The notes: a model not told the origin generated them from the sequence alone. Positions 47,578 to 61,636 are shown, numbered from the stretch's first letter. The stretch: DNA of 64,000 nt from Margaritifera margaritifera (GCA_029931535.1 JAQPZY010001664.1:4928501-4992500); one strand, 5' to 3'. Numbers and translations are program-made.

Positions 47578-49239
47578 AATATCAGATCATACTGCTTGGA
47601 GTAAATCTACCATACTTAACTGTGTATAATGTGCCCTTTCTTTTTACCTAATTTTCTTATTTTCATGAAGGGAACTTGTTTTATAGAAGAACTAAAAAAA
47701 AATTATGTTTTTTTTTCCAGGTCGATCTGATGAAAGGATGAAGGTACTATAGCTGCCTACACGTGTCACATTCACTCTGAAAAATTAAATCTGTTGCACG
47801 TTGCATTGTAACTAAATTGTTTACCGGTACTAGCCTTATTAAAGAAATAAATAATGCTTACAAACCTTGATAGTCTTGTTCTTTGATTGCTTATGTTAAT
47901 AAACTTGTTTCATTTCACATCACCGTTTGCCTCGACTGGAAATACATGTACATAACAACCGACTGGAAATACATGTACATAGTGGTAACTTCTTGTTCTA
48001 AAGCTTTGCAAAGTACTGCAATGCAGCGAACAAATATGATGATTACGGTACCTGTACTGAACTCCATCAACAAAACAAACCTTAAAATGGCCCTTTTAAG
48101 GACCGATCATAAAACCATAAAAATATACTTTAAATTTGATGACTTTTTTATTCTTTCTTTACGATATCTGTAAAAAAAAAAAAAGTATTGGTCATAATTG
48201 GGTGCCACGTATTGACAGGAAAGACCAGAGAAACAGTCATGCGCTGGTTTATTGTAAAGAATTCAAATGTCATGTATTAAATGATGATCCGTGCACTATC
48301 CAAATTGGCCAACTGTTGTCGCACTATGAAACAGAGCGAAATTATCAAGATTTTAAAAAATATCATATCACATATACATCAGTGCATGTTATACACACCA
48401 AAATATGGTACTTCACTGAAATTCAGCTGAAAACTTTACAATCTAATTACAATTACAGATTGTCAAAATTTTATGCTTCAGCTGGAGTTTTGTGCTAAAA
48501 ATGTGAGGTCAGGTCTAAATTTCACCAACAGAACTTGAAGTCTGACTTAAAACTAACCAATCAAATGTCTTAAGTTGGTGAAATTGAGTCCATGATTGAT
48601 ATATTTTATACTTTAGGCAACAGTTACTTTAAAAAAAAATTCTACTTAATAAGTCTATTACAGCTTAACTGATAATTATACATCAATTTACCAAGTTTAT
48701 CTTGTACAAGTACTAAATACAATCAACCTAATTTGCTGTAAAAGGCAAATAACAAAAAACAAACTTATATTGATAAAAGTATGAATAAATCTATGAGGAA
48801 TAGAAACTCAAAACATCTATCAGCAATATCCATTTCTCCTAAGGGAAGGATGGAGTTGTGACTTGTTTCTGAGAACGTGGTTGATAAAATATGGTGGCAG
48901 AAATTTGGTTTTCCACGTGAACATTTTCTCATGGTGTCATCAGACTTTGTGTCTGCAACCTCAGGTAGGATTTTCCAGGTGTTTGCACTATACTTCACAC
49001 TAAGCTTCATCTGTCAGAAGAAAATCCACCCATTTCAACAAGAACACCTATGCTGCTGGTGCAAAGGTCAAGAAGTGGGTGTTGTCTAACTGGAAGAAAT
49101 GTGCCTCCCTTGGAATGCTAAACAACTATTTTGTTTGTGAAAAGTTTGGTTGAAACAGCTCACAGTGTTCTTCACCTAAATAGTTTATACAGTAGGAGTC
49201 TAACAGGAACTAACAGTCCTACATGAAAATTCTTTATAC

Positions 49240-49420
49240 CATATTTCTCTGATAATAAGCCCTGTGAGCTCACCACACAAAGGCACACACACATAAAAGG
49301 GGGGTGGGTTAATTTAGTCTAATCATTGGATAAAGCCTCCTATAATTAAAAATTTGCTCAAACATTTACAAAGTGAGGGAGGGGCTTTTAATTATGCATG
49401 GGGTTATCATAGGAGGATTG
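49240..49420. mobile_element. Possible MITE with ACCATATTTCTCTGATAATA end
   Basis: ACCATATTTCTCTGATAATA then AGCCC resembles the class of elements beginning ACCGTATtt...ATAAGCC. Complementary pieces (GGGTGGGTTAATT, AGGGAGGGGCTTTTAATTAT) follow. No matching right end is certain. Confidence 0.3.
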
Positions 49421-49590
49421 TAATACTATGCACCCTGCAAACCTGTCGGATTCATCGAGTAAATAATGCAATTGTGCAGATCGAGAAGTGCAACAAATGC
49501 ACTTTAAATAACTTTTTGAAAAAATGCAGACATGCAACATCTTAAGTTTAATTTGCACAAAATCAACACTTCAAAGCAACCCCTGCAACA

Positions 49591-49625
49591 ATTTTTTTTT
49601 TTTTTTTTTTTGGGGGGGGGGGGGG
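49591..49625. repeat. poly-T/poly-G run
   Basis: About 20 T followed by about 14 G. Such runs are often unreliable in assemblies. Confidence 0.95.
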
Positions 49626-49649
49626 CAGCATTTCTTGCTATGCCACTGC

Positions 49650-49860
49650 TTCCAAGTGTTTTATCAAAAAGTGCACCAGTATGAAACTTCTATAATTACC
49701 TGGTACTGCTAAGATACAATTTCCTGTGCATCATACTGCAAATTTAATGCACAAAATAAACAGTTCCAGGTGTTTTATCTAAAAGTGTACCAACATGAAA
49801 CTTTAATAATTACCTAGTACTGATAAGATACAATTTCCTGTGCATCATACTGCAAATCTA
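49650..49860. repeat. ~114-bp tandem duplication
   Basis: Blocks CCAAGTGTTTTATCAAAAAG and CCAGGTGTTTTATCTAAAAG start 114 bp apart. Each is followed by ACTGCTAAGATACAATTTCC-type sequence. Confidence 0.88.
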
Positions 49861-49922
49861 ATACATGAATTAATTACAATTCACAGCTAGATGCAGTTAC
49901 CTTAAAACTGACCCCTTAAGTT

Positions 49923-49976
49923 TGAGAGAGAGAGAGAGAGAGACAGTGTGACAGTGTGTGTCTGTGTGTGTGTGTG
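49923..49976. repeat. (GA)n and (TG)n microsatellite
   Basis: A GA run is followed by CAGTGTGACAGTGTGTGTCT and a TG run. Confidence 0.92.
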
Positions 49977-50679
49977 ATTATGTTCATGTGTGCAAACAAA
50001 GCTAGTCTGAAACCTACACATGAGTGTGTGGTAAACAAAACAAGTTTAAAACCTACCCATTCTAACTTGTCAGCTTTCTTATTCCTGTCCAGCTATTAAT
50101 ACACAATAACTGAGATTAGCTCTTATCAACACTTGGACACACATACCTTATTAATTAGAAGTTGATAGTTTTGTTCTACAGTTGCAATCAACTAATCATT
50201 CAATTTACTCTGGTATCTATGCTAGGTTCATGAGAAAATTACTCTAAGCCTTCAATGAATCCATAAGAATCTGAGAATTCTGAGGTAGATGCAGATATAT
50301 GTACACATATATTTTTTTATTTTTGGGGTGGGTGGGTGGTGGTATATTTCTGTTACCACCTAATAAACATGCATGAAAGTTTTTCATCATGATTAGGAGT
50401 ATATTAATTCTGTGATGTTAGAAAAAGTCTCTTTCAGAACAAAACTGAAATGTTGAGATTTTGTATATTTAAAAAAAAAAAAAAATTCTGAATATAATGA
50501 AGTCTATTTCATGCAAATATCATGAATATTACCAGATATACAATAGTTTCAATGAATCATGCAATGATATATCACATGAAAATGATGTAAGAAATTCCTT
50601 CAAATGATGTTAGTTTTTCTGTGATGATGTCATATTGTCCTTAGTTACGGGACGTTTCTTGTGTCACAGACCATACATA

Positions 50680-50748
<69 letters not shown>
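50680..50748. repeat. (AT)n microsatellite
   Basis: More than 30 AT units. Confidence 0.95.
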
Positions 50749-50753
<5 letters not shown>

Positions 50754-51654
50754 TGTAGTTGTCAAAAAAATGCTTTGACGCTACTATATTATTGCATTAG
50801 CTTGCCAAAAAATCTTTTGGAAAGTTTCAATCTGAAATGAATTTATATCATGATTAAGAACTGTCTATAATGCATAGCATTGTTTTTAAATTCAATTTGT
50901 AAAATATTACAAATCCAACCACTTGCCACTGCCATCATTCTTTATATTAAGGATTTTTGCTGAGAAACCTTGTTGCAGTGTGAAACACCAAAATCAAAAG
51001 TAGAGAATCCACAATTTCTCGTGTATCAATTGATACTTCTAAAACTGAATTTGGTTTGATTTTTTCCAGCAAGAGATGCAGAATTAGTTCCCAGTAGCAA
51101 ATATGAATTTATACTAGACCGATCTATTTCCACCAAAGAACCAAAATCTGATTCTCATTTGATTTCTTTAAAGGCAATATTATACAGCAGTCTTGCAAAG
51201 CAGATGTTTTTTTTTAGACTGCAATCCAACTACATGTACTAATAAGATCTCACCATCTTTCCAATGCATAGCCTCTTGGAGCTTTCACACAATGTTTCAC
51301 TGGCAAAGCAAATTTGCAAACAACTTACATCATACAAGAATTTTCACTGATTTTCACAGATTCAGCGATTTTAATCCAGATGAACTTATTTGAATGTCAA
51401 ACTGAATTCCATAATGAATATGAGCAGTAAGAACACTTAATGTTATCATGACAACACAGTCACTTAAGGGCTTACAAATCATATAAACATCTCTTTTAAC
51501 ACAGTAACAACATTCCTGGCATTACACTTTCTTATCTGTGACATTTGGTGCATCATGAAGACACAGGCCTGTTATTTTCCAATTTAGGGTGATGGAAGAT
51601 AAGAGGCAACTATTTCAATGAATCTTCCTGTCAGTAAAGGAAGAAATCAATGCC

Positions 51655-51725
51655 AGGGCTTGACAAATTTCACTTGTCTTCAAATCCTGAGAAGTATGAG
51701 GGTGGAAATGGGCAAGTGGCTTTCT
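51655..51725. mobile_element. Fragment related to the hAT element ends
   Basis: CAGGGCTTGACAAATTTCAC then TTGTCTTC...GGGCAAGTGG resembles the terminal region at 34744. No partner end was found. Confidence 0.4.
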
Positions 51726-53912
51726 CCTAAACAGCAAGAAATTGAAGTCACATTATAGTCTTTCGTCCAGCTGTCTGAAAATTTTTCAAGGTCTGAACTC
51801 TTTCCTTTCTTGTTATATCCTGTACTTAATATTACAGGTAATACATAGTTCCTGCATGGAAATCAATGGAAATGACATATATCTCGTTAAGAGCTACAGT
51901 AACTATGCACAACATTTATTTTAGGAAATCAATTTGGATTTAATTCCAACAAATTCATCCCCATATCATTTCCAACCAGAAAACTTTTTCTGAGAATCAA
52001 GACATTTGCAAAATATCAATGAAAAGTGATTTTTATGATCCTTCTTGTAGAAATATTTCCACCTACAGAGCTGCTCCTCCAAAATCCTAGGTAATCCTCC
52101 CAAATGAATCAATAAAAAAAGTCCTATATATTCAACTTTATCAATACTGACGCTGTGGGTGACAGTAAAGTACTACCGTTAGTTTGACTCCAAGTTGTAG
52201 TCAATGGTATAGTTGAAATTGCATGCTTCCTCAAATTAAAGAATACACTAATTGTAATTGCCTAACACCTGGATGGAAAAGCGTGGGCACATTGGCTCAC
52301 GATTCATATCATTTTTGTACAGACTGTGAGCAGAGCAATTTGTACCTGAATTGATTTGTGGTCAATGTGCCAAATTGCAGGGTAGAATCAGTCATATAAT
52401 TATAGTAATTACTCAACACGCAATGTGCAATAAATATAAATTCCCAATATACACTATTCACAATACTGTACAAGTTATGTCCATTCCAGCAGTTCTGTTT
52501 TTGCATCCAACAATGATGGCTTCTTATTTTGCACTTTAATTCATCCACTTGATCATGACATGACTGTAAATAGGTTAATTCTCACCAACACAAGTTCTAA
52601 ACACTGTGCATACAAAGTGGAAATTCATATATTCACCATATCCGCTTGTCGAGAAAACTGATGACTTGATGTTTTAATGACTGAATAAAAATTTAAACAC
52701 CTTTGATAACTAAAAGAACATTTGATATTCTGATCACATTATCAAAACACTTCAGCTGAAAAATGTAATGATGATAACAGATCTATATGATCTTAAAGTA
52801 CACCTCTCAATATATATTTCTGAAATAAAATCCTAAAATAAAACCCCAATTTTCAAGGAATTTGTTTTCAATCCATTTTTAGGTTCTACAAGAACTTTCA
52901 TAAAAATCAAAACATTTGCAAGATTTCAACTGTCCAAAGAAGCCATGTACTAGCATATATTTAAGTGCTTTCAGTCATTGTCTACATTATATCTAAGTAC
53001 TGACAGAATTATTCATTTTGAAGATAAATCATGCATCCATTCAGAGTGTAGGAATGAAAAAAATTGATCATGTACTTCCAAATAACACCATTAAAAAATT
53101 CCAAGCACTGTGAAAATGGCAACCAGTCAACAGTGCCTTTCTAAACAGACTATTGCATTTCTCTGCTCAATACACTGATAATTCGATGCAAAGCAAACAC
53201 TGAAAATCGTTATCTTCCTCTACCAAGTCCAGTATTGAATATAAAACAAAAAGGCCTTTGAAATGTATATATTTCCATGGTGCAAACAATTTCTCTTTTG
53301 ATTATTGCTCTGTGGCAGTTACAGATAAACTGAATTTGAAGCCCAATCTAACCAGATATATTGAGTAAATTAAAACCACTTTCACCTCACCTGGCACTCT
53401 AAACTGTGCAGTATTGATCCATTTATGTGTCCGACTAATATTAAACACAAGGTTAAAAAAAAAAGTGGTCCACAAAACAATTGGTTGTCTTATCAACTAA
53501 GGCAACGTCTTAGTAAAAATAAAAGGCCCAAGTGAGCCTTATCTTATATTGCTCACCTGGCTTACTGACATTAGAGAGCAAGGCTATGAATGTTGAAAAC
53601 CCTCTCTTTCTCTCTCTCGGTGACAAAAACAGAATGAGGTTCTTGACATTTCTAGACATAAACAAATAAGGCAAGTCAGTAGGCATGCTCACAAGATTGC
53701 ATGCTATTAACACCCTCAGCAGTGATGTTACAAATAGGTTATGCGAAGATTTCATTGGCTACTGGTACACACTGTATGATTGCTAGTTACTTACTAGCAT
53801 GGGAAGAACATCGTCGGTCACAGTTCATAACAATAAGTAGCAACTGGGTCAATTAGACATTGCAGTTGAAATCCATAGTAATGTCAACATCTGAGCAGTC
53901 CAGATTACAATG

Positions 53913-54221
53913 TACAGTTGACCCTCACTATAAAGCCCCTCAATATACTGCTAACCCTGTTGTAACACAAGTATAGTCGAAGATACCATTAAAAGAGTTA
54001 CATTTTGTTTTAGTATTGCTATCACTTAATTTTAGTTCTCGGCTAATAAGAACCAATTATGATGAAGTTTCACTTCATTAAATGGCCTGTATTTATCTAT
54101 TTATTCACTTATATAATACTGCAGCCATGCTGCAAAATACCTCAGGGTAAAGTGACTTTACTTACAATGCAGGTCACTTTTACAGCTCCCATGAACATTG
54201 TTATGAAGAGAAGGCACTGTA
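53913..54221. mobile_element. pogo/Tigger-like MITE
   Basis: It starts TACAGTTGACCCTCACTATA and ends TTATGAAGAGAAGGCACTGTA, imperfect inverted repeats bounded by TA. It is 309 bp long and noncoding. Confidence 0.6.
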
Positions 54222-54641
54222 TCAAACTGTTAGAACTAGCATGGTTGACATAAAATCATGTAATCAATAGGGATGGAATCAGTATGGAAATCTAGGAATC
54301 GATTATTGGAAACCCAAGATTGATAATATTCTAATCATTCCTCTCAACAGTAAATTCATATTCTTCATTTCCCCTCCTCTCCCACTACTCTCAGTACCAT
54401 TTTGGCCTTTGTTTTCATAAGCTATGGATTTAACTACACTGGAATTGGCATAATAACAAAGTACATGTGCCCTGAAGTAATAAATTTCAAACAATTTAAA
54501 AAAAAAAAAAAAAATATTACAAATGAATGCCTCAGGAATGAAAGCCAATATCGCCAGTGGTGCCTTGACAGTCGAAATTACTTTCTTGCTAAAATTACTA
54601 CTGCTGAAATTGGCTCTACCATATACAGAGATCATGTCCAA

Positions 54642-54876
54642 GGGCCCCGGGTGGCCGAATGGTCTAAGGCGCTCGCCTTTACAGATCACTTACATCTCAC
54701 CTCTGTCCGCGTGGGTTCGAGTCTTGGACTCGGCCAAAGTGGGTATGTGAGAAAGCTTGCCAGTAGCTTCCTGCGGGTCAGTAGTTCTTCCCGGGGTTTT
54801 TCCGGGTTCTTCCTCCACCAAATAGTATATGTATAGCCTATCATGTGCTGAAAAATGTCGTTAAACCCATAACAAC
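54642..54876 (+). mobile_element. tRNA-Leu-derived SINE
   Basis: It starts GGGCCCCGGGTGGCCGAATG then GTCTAAGGCGCTCGCC (box A, Leu-type D-arm), with box B GGGTTCGAGTC. The tRNA-unrelated body and the tail GTGCTGAAAAATGTCGTTAA follow. It is flanked by AGATCATGTCCAA (54629-54641) and AGATCACGTTCAA (54877-54889), a 13-bp duplication with two differences. It is not a functional tRNA gene because the 3' half does not fold back to the acceptor stem. Confidence 0.9.
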
Positions 54877-55875
54877 AGATCACGTTCAAAACAAATTTGA
54901 TGTAGACTGGATAATGAAAGAAACTTACCTACCATGGGATTTTATTCATTTAAAATCGATATGAGAATTTTCTGCTTATACTGCAAACTCCATATTTTGC
55001 ATTCAAGATTGTACATTATACTGACCAACAGTCCATAATAAGTATTTAAAGAACTAAAGCTAACTAAATTTACTGCTCTCTGTTGTGCTACTGACATATA
55101 TTAAGGAAGCAAAAGATTGTTTTATGGCACAAAAAAGTTTTAATAATATATGTCTTCATTTTCTTCCTTTAAGAACAGATCTGGAGTACAATCTGAGACA
55201 AAATTAAATTCAGGGGTTAGGGTTGGTTGGTAGGATGAAGAAAAAAAAAAGAGTTATTTCTGATAAACAATTTACAGACTTTAGAATCGATCTTTCCAAT
55301 TTACTATAATGATAAACGATTTTATCATTTTACCTACTAGTAATCATATTTCATGCCTTTATCATCACACCTTGACATCACATGATTTGCAGCAAAGCAA
55401 TAATATGACTGTAGATTTATCTTACTCTGATAAACTTTCTTCATTTTCTTTCAAGCTATAGTTTGTTAATGCTTCTAGAATGTTAGGTGATAATGAAACG
55501 AAACACAAGAAGAGAGCTATTGTATTTAATAAATTTATCTTTGTATAGACTACATTTTTCTGCATGTCAATTAATTTCTGTACAGTGCTGGTCTTATTTA
55601 GACATGCAACTTTATCCTATTAAGTTGAATCATTGCTACAAAGGACTACTGTTGCAAGTTTATCTTTTCATTTCAGGCTAGTATACCTTCAAAGCTAGTA
55701 ATTAGCAACTGGCCTAATTTAGAAATGTTTCCCTCAGAAAATGTGTTTTACATGGTTTGCAATACAAGTCCTTGTAAAAATGTTTCTTTTCAACATTTGC
55801 CACAAACAGCGTACAGTACTGACCATTTTCCACTCATGCCTGATTAGTTGCCACCTACTTAAAGCCCATTAAACT

Positions 55876-56025
55876 ATGTATTTTTCAGGTGTTGGGTGTT
55901 CGACCTTCTTTAATTAAAAGCCCATTAAACTATGTATTTTCCAGGTGTTGGGTGTTAGACCTTCATTAATTAAAAGCCCATTTAACTATGTATTTTCCAG
56001 GTGTTGGGCATTATACCTTGATTAA
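55876..56025. repeat. ~56-bp array, 3 units
   Basis: The unit includes AAAGCCCATTAAACTATGTA and TTTTCCAGGTGTTGGGTGTT. Confidence 0.9.
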
Positions 56026-56302
56026 TTTGCAACCCCTGGAGTTACCAATGCTGAAAGTTCAAACTGGCTAGGTCTATTCCACTGGTACCTGAGGAGTTGA
56101 GTATAATTTACACCTGGTGAATGTAGTACAGCCAGTGCCAAAATAAAATATATATGAACTACACTCAGCTGCACTCTACACCAACACACAAGTGTAACAC
56201 TGTCAATCCACTTTGTGTATAGTGCAAGTTACATCTATGCACTTTCATATCCAAGAAACGGGAATCTGACAAAGCCAGACCTGCCAACTCTAACAAGAGT
56301 CC

Positions 56303-56704
56303 CTCGACTGATGCTCTACATTTCTTCCTTTTAATTGTCAAGCGTTGAAACTATCTCTGATTTTCTTCAGAAATAACAAGATTTTCAAATTAGCTGCTGT
56401 TGTGCACATATCAGATGTCAGTTTGGCACCATTTTTGTTTAGGACAAAGTAGATATCATTAGAAGTTTTTTGGTGACAACCCCATGTCATAATGATCATC
56501 TATTCAGAGGGAGTAGTGACAACAAGATTCTCAAGACAGCCGTTGTGGCTGCCATATTGGATGTACGACTGGCACCATTTTAATTTAGGACCAACTAGGT
56601 ATCATAAGAAGTCTATTGCTGAAAACTTGTGCTAACGGACGGAAGGACGACAGACAACAGACCATCCCATAAGCGCTTCTGGTCTATGACCAGTTGAGCT
56701 AATA
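56303..56704 (+). mobile_element. Helitron/Helentron-like element, short copy
   Basis: It starts CGACTGATGCTCTACATTTC, has about two internal units, and ends CTGGTCTATGACCAGTTGAG then CTAA. Confidence 0.6.
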
Positions 56705-57483
56705 AAACCTTCTCAGTAAGGAAGTCAATATTTTCCTTCAAATAAGGTCAATTTTCAGTATGGTGTCATGAAATATCATGTACTGTTATTGTCAAATTGG
56801 AAAACATGCATTTGAAAAGTTCAGAAATGTGATCTGATGCCGTGAAGGCAAACATTATGTTCAACAAAAAAGTTTGTAAAGTACATTTAGACTTTAGTAA
56901 CCTCCAGTTCAGTTTCAGAAACTGTTGTTCCAAACTCTATGGAGGTCAATGGCTTTTTACTAGGTCTCTCAAGATGATGTAATCCTTATTTTTGTTTTTT
57001 TTATTAAAATTTCAGATTGGGGGAGGGGGGGAGGGGGTAATCATCTAATCATGTCCCGCCATGAGCAATACTCAAATCGACATATGATGTCCAATAAATG
57101 TACCCAGGATAATTGTTGTTGCCTTTCCTGTTTCCCCCCCCCCCCCAATAATCTGAATATTCCTTTTTATACTTCTGTAATGATTCTTTGAACTTTTTAC
57201 GAGACTGATTGTCCCTTTCAATGTCAACACATTTTCATTTGTCAGATGCTATTTCTAGATTTAAGCAAAGGCTTGATCGTGCAAGCATTTTGCATGAAAA
57301 CATGGGAAGATTAAGCATCTATTGTCTTCCTGTGAAGTTATTCTGGTTCTTGACTAATTCCACTGAATCTAATATGAAAACTTGGATAAGGTGATGCTTT
57401 TGAGTGATGGACTTATTGTCCTGCCTACCTAAACTATAAACTTTTGACAGTGAGATCTGCTGATATTTTCTATAAAAAAGGTG

Positions 57484-57655
57484 ACTGACAACATTCAAAT
57501 GATGACTGACAGCATTCAAATGATGACTGACAACATTCAAATGATGACTGACAACATTCAAATGATGACTGACTGACAGCATTCAAATGATGACTGACAA
57601 CATTCAAATGATGACTGACAGCATTCAAATGATGACTGACAACATTCAAATGATG
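57484..57655. repeat. 21-bp minisatellite, ~8 units
   Basis: The unit is GACTGACAACATTCAAATGAT, with C/G alternation (AACATTC/AGCATTC) and one 4-bp insertion. Confidence 0.94.
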
Positions 57656-57671
57656 CAAACTGGATATAAAG

Positions 57672-58112
57672 GCATTTAAAAGTCTCAGGGGAAAAAACAA
57701 CAACACAGGCCCAAATCAAGATACTCCCACTGAAAGGAAAAAACAACAACACAGGCCCAAATCAAGCTACTCTCACTGAGTCGAAAAAACAACAACACAG
57801 GCCCAAATCAAGATACTCCCACTGAAAGGAAAAAACAACAACACAGGCCCAAATCAAGATACTCCCACTGAAAGGAAAAAACAACAACACAGGCCCAAAT
57901 CAAGATACTCCCACTGAGAGGAAAAAACAACAACACAGGCCCATATCAAGATACTCCCACTGAAAGGAAAAAACAACAACACAGGCCCAAATCAAGATAC
58001 TCCCACTGAAAGGAAAAAACAACAACACAGGCCCAAATCAAGATACTCCCACTGAAAGGAAAAAAACAACAACACAGGCCCAAATCAAGATAATCCCACT
58101 GAAAGGAAAAAA
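57672..58112. repeat. 46-bp array, ~9 units
   Basis: The unit is GGAAAAAACAACAACACAGG, CCCAAATCAAGATACTCCCA, CTGAAA. One unit carries GAGTCG and another CCCATATC. It directly follows the 21-bp array. Confidence 0.95.
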
Positions 58113-59307
58113 ACAAAAAAGTTCCCAGTATGGATGGACAGATGGACAGACAAGCATATAGATGTATGGACAGGAATTAAAGTAGTGGGGGCATTTGAAA
58201 AAAAACAAAAAAAAAGTGAAACACCAGGCAACACTGAGTCCTTTATGTCATCTAGCAGTGGAAACAAAAATGTTATTGAACCCATTTGTTCAGAAGTAAT
58301 TATTGAAATTATCTGTATGTATTATAACTGTAACACTTATTGGCAAGCCAGTCTGACCCCTACAGAATATTAACACAATCATGGCTAACAAGGTGGGGTA
58401 TGCGTCAACTGAATTGATCCCACCCCAAATTGCTACCACTATTGTTTTCAAGCCTGGAGAGTTCAATAAGAATTCCAATACAGTTAGATCTATGGGCTGA
58501 TTATCTAAGCAAATAGTTGACATGATCCAAATCTACTCCATTTATTTTTTTTGCATTAGACAAATACTCCAAAGCATTATGACACTACACCTTCTTGAAC
58601 CACATCAGTGCAGATCAATTTGTGTGTGTGTGTGTTGGGGGTGAAAGAGGAGAAGGGTGGGAGAGGAAACCAAGTATTAAGGGTCGAGACAACAAAGTAC
58701 CTTACTTTATTCTGACTCAGGAATTCAAAAATAACAGGACAACAATTTATTTGGGGATTCAGAGAAACAGAGATACTTCAAATCTCATTTGAAAAAAAAA
58801 TATATACAACAACATCCTTTAGTGACTGGAAACCCCCTATGCATAATGTGAAAAGGCAAGACAACAACATACTGTACTCTGTATAATGATATTGGTAGAA
58901 GGCATTGTATAACCCTGAAGGAAGGATAAAAAAAACATATTCCTACTGGGTATTACTTTTACGTTACACTTGTATCAAAAGAAAACTTGAATATCATAAA
59001 TAATCACACAAAATTAAATATAAAGGACAAGATCATACCTTCATTTTTTAAAATCCAGATCTATGCTTTCAAAAACACTCATTCAAAATAAAGGCAGGAA
59101 ATCATGAGTCATAATTTTGCTAATGTTAATGAATATTTATGTATATGAGTTGCATGACACAGGTGAAATTTCTAGTTACCACAGAGTATATATATATAAC
59201 CCATGAATGGTTCACCTGACATGTTTTCAGTAAACTGAACTTTCCAAATATTCATATACACAGTCTATACTTTCAAACCAACTGTTTTCTAAGGCCAGGT
59301 AAAACAA

Positions 59308-59605
59308 AGGTCTATGACTTTGCTCTTGATGACACTACATCTAAACTTGTCTCTAACATGCATGGACAACTAAAATCTTATTATGCAGTTTTCAGAATGA
59401 GAATTTATCCATAATTTTTCTTCCCTGTTTTACAGTGCATTTAAAGAACAGAGATAAATGCAGGTCTATGACTTTGCTCTTGATGACACAACATCTAAAC
59501 TCGTCTGTAACACACATGAACAGATACTAACTTATTATGCAGTTTTCACAATGAGAATTTATCCATAATTTTCCTTCCCTGTTTCACAGTGTATTTAAGG
59601 AATAC
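59308..59605. repeat. ~153-bp tandem duplication
   Basis: AGGTCTATGACTTTGCTCTT and the following AATTTATCCATAATTTTTCT appear twice, about 153 bp apart. Confidence 0.9.
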
Positions 59606-59618
59606 AAATGTATGCATA

Positions 59619-59836
59619 TACCATATATACCCGCTTATAAGTCAAATCCAACTGCAAAAAACATAGACCCTGATCTGCCATTGAATAATGCACTGGAAGA
59701 TCAGGGTCTATGGTGTTTGTTCTACTGATTACTTCTGACAAACTACATAGACCCAGATCTGCTGGTGCATTATACAACTGCAGATCTGGGTCTGTGCAGT
59801 TTGAGGTTGTACTCAACTTACAAGCGAGTACATACA
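59619..59836 (-). mobile_element. Twin-palindrome MITE
   Basis: Order is B then A. The ends TACCATATATACCCGCTTAT and ACAAGCGAGTACATA are present. Both hairpins are clear (CCTGATCTGCC with its partner, then CCAGATCTGC with its partner). Confidence 0.87.
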
Positions 59837-59859
59837 AAATTACCACATAGACACACTGA

Positions 59860-59862
59860 TAC

Positions 59863-59905
<43 letters not shown>
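59860..59905. repeat. (AT)n microsatellite
   Basis: About 20 AT units shortly after the twin-palindrome element that ends at 59836. Confidence 0.95.
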
Positions 59906-59906
<1 letters not shown>

Positions 59907-60871
59907 TAATGTGTTACATCATCCTAATTATGAAAAAATTTTGGCAGAGGTGTCCTCCTACATAACAGATGAGTAATGCACACTTACAATGTGTCTAACA
60001 CAGTTTTGTGTTGCAATCTGAAATAGGTATATCCACTCACGATAAAACTTGTAACTTTACTTTGAAAGTAAACTTTATCGATCAATTTTAAATTTACATA
60101 GTGGTTTGCGGGAAAAGACAGCAGAGTACAAATTTGCCTATTATGAAATAAATTTAACTAAAGAAAAAACATGTCTCCAACATTTATACTCTATTCATGA
60201 TAACTTTATAATGTAAACTTGATTCAAAACAGAGTTCCAATAGTGAAAAAATCTTGTCTGGCTTAGAAGATGAGCAAGATACCATCAAACTCTAATAATA
60301 CATAGTTACTTTTTATCCTGAACATACAATATACAATCTCAACCCTGGTGGAAAGTATTGTTCAAAGTCTAACTTCTGCACAGATGTAATGGTTTGGGGA
60401 AAATTAGACACTAGCACAAATTTTACAACTTCACATTAGCAAAATATGTCAGAAAGGACCTAATTGTGTCTAAGCTCTGCTTTCTACTCAACCAAGTCAA
60501 AATACAAATAATTGTGACCTTGTAAATCATTTCTGCATTTGGTTTATTCATTATTGATAACTCTATTGAAATGGAACTCAAAAGGCAAAATCAAATCATA
60601 AATTATTAAGCAAAAAGCAACTCTGATATATTCTCCTGGTTTGCAGTTATTTGCCAAGAAGCCAATATCTCGAAAAATGAATAAGATTTACTTATTTATT
60701 AGGAGGTTTTGAACAAAGTTCAGTTAAGAATAAACTGTCTGAATAGATAATCTTTAAACCTGATAAGATTTCACCAAACATAGTTGTATCTATGGCCTAC
60801 TTTATTTGCCTCATGTGCAGACATCATATAACCAGTCTTTTCTCCCACAATGCATTAGCAGATCAGTAAAA

Positions 60872-61636
60872 CAGTGTTGCACATAGGATCCCAAGACCAG
60901 GGGACACTGTGCCCCCCCCCCCCCCCCCTCCAAATTTGGGGGACACAAAACATTTTAGTGGGACAAAGGAAATTAATAGTACATAATGCACTAATAGTAC
61001 TATAAACATGTGAAGATCTTGTTTGAACAGTTTTGCCACCTTAACTTTGTGGTCTGCATTGTACTATCATATTTTCAGTGGACACTTACATTACTGCAAT
61101 AAAAGTTTTATCATGTGCTCAAATAACTCATGAAAACATCAACATGTTAGAATATCTGGTAAACCTGAAATGAGCTGTAACATGGAATTTTCTGTTCTGG
61201 ATCTTACTCTTATTTAACTTTAGGGTAAACTCCTGATCTACCAGCATTTATTATAAAAAAATACCTAGGTTTTCTTATTACTTTTCTTTCCAAACTAACA
61301 AATCATTAATTTTAAAAAAAATTGTGTGTTTGCATAAATTTAGTCTCTTTTGTCATTATTTCAACCTGAAAAAAAATTAAATCTTCCTCGCCATAGGGGT
61401 AACCTTAACCTCAAAAATACATTACACTAACAGCCGTCAAACACTTTACATTGCAACTTGGCCGACTACCATAAACCTTGAATGTTTTCATTGTCATTGT
61501 TTTTAAATAGATATTTATTGCCATCTTACAGTTTTTATCACCTTTCGCAACTTTGGCTATTGCTAGTGCCAACAGAGACATGGATGGACATCCACTAATG
61601 AAAAGTTGTAGGCATATTTTTCAATGTGCAACACTG
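60872..61636. mobile_element. hAT-like nonautonomous element, 765 bp
   Basis: The ends CAGTGTTGCAC and GTGCAACACTG are perfect 11-bp inverted repeats. The flanks share GTAAAA (before the left end and after the right end), a partly eroded target duplication. A poly-C run follows the left end. It is the uninterrupted counterpart of 43017-44730. Confidence 0.82.

Noticed and set aside
48136..48498. 120-codon plus-strand open frame
   Set aside because: I see no recognisable domain, no splice context and no repeat relation. It begins in AT-rich sequence with a poly-Lys run. It is antisense to the host gene and could be chance.
54642..54730. Candidate tRNA-Leu gene
   Set aside because: Box A and box B are good, but the segment continues into a SINE body, is flanked by a target duplication and lacks a matching acceptor stem.
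60830..60870. Weak similarity (AATGCATTAGCAGATCAG) to the twin-palindrome element
   Set aside because: It is too short and lacks both a second arm and terminal repeats.
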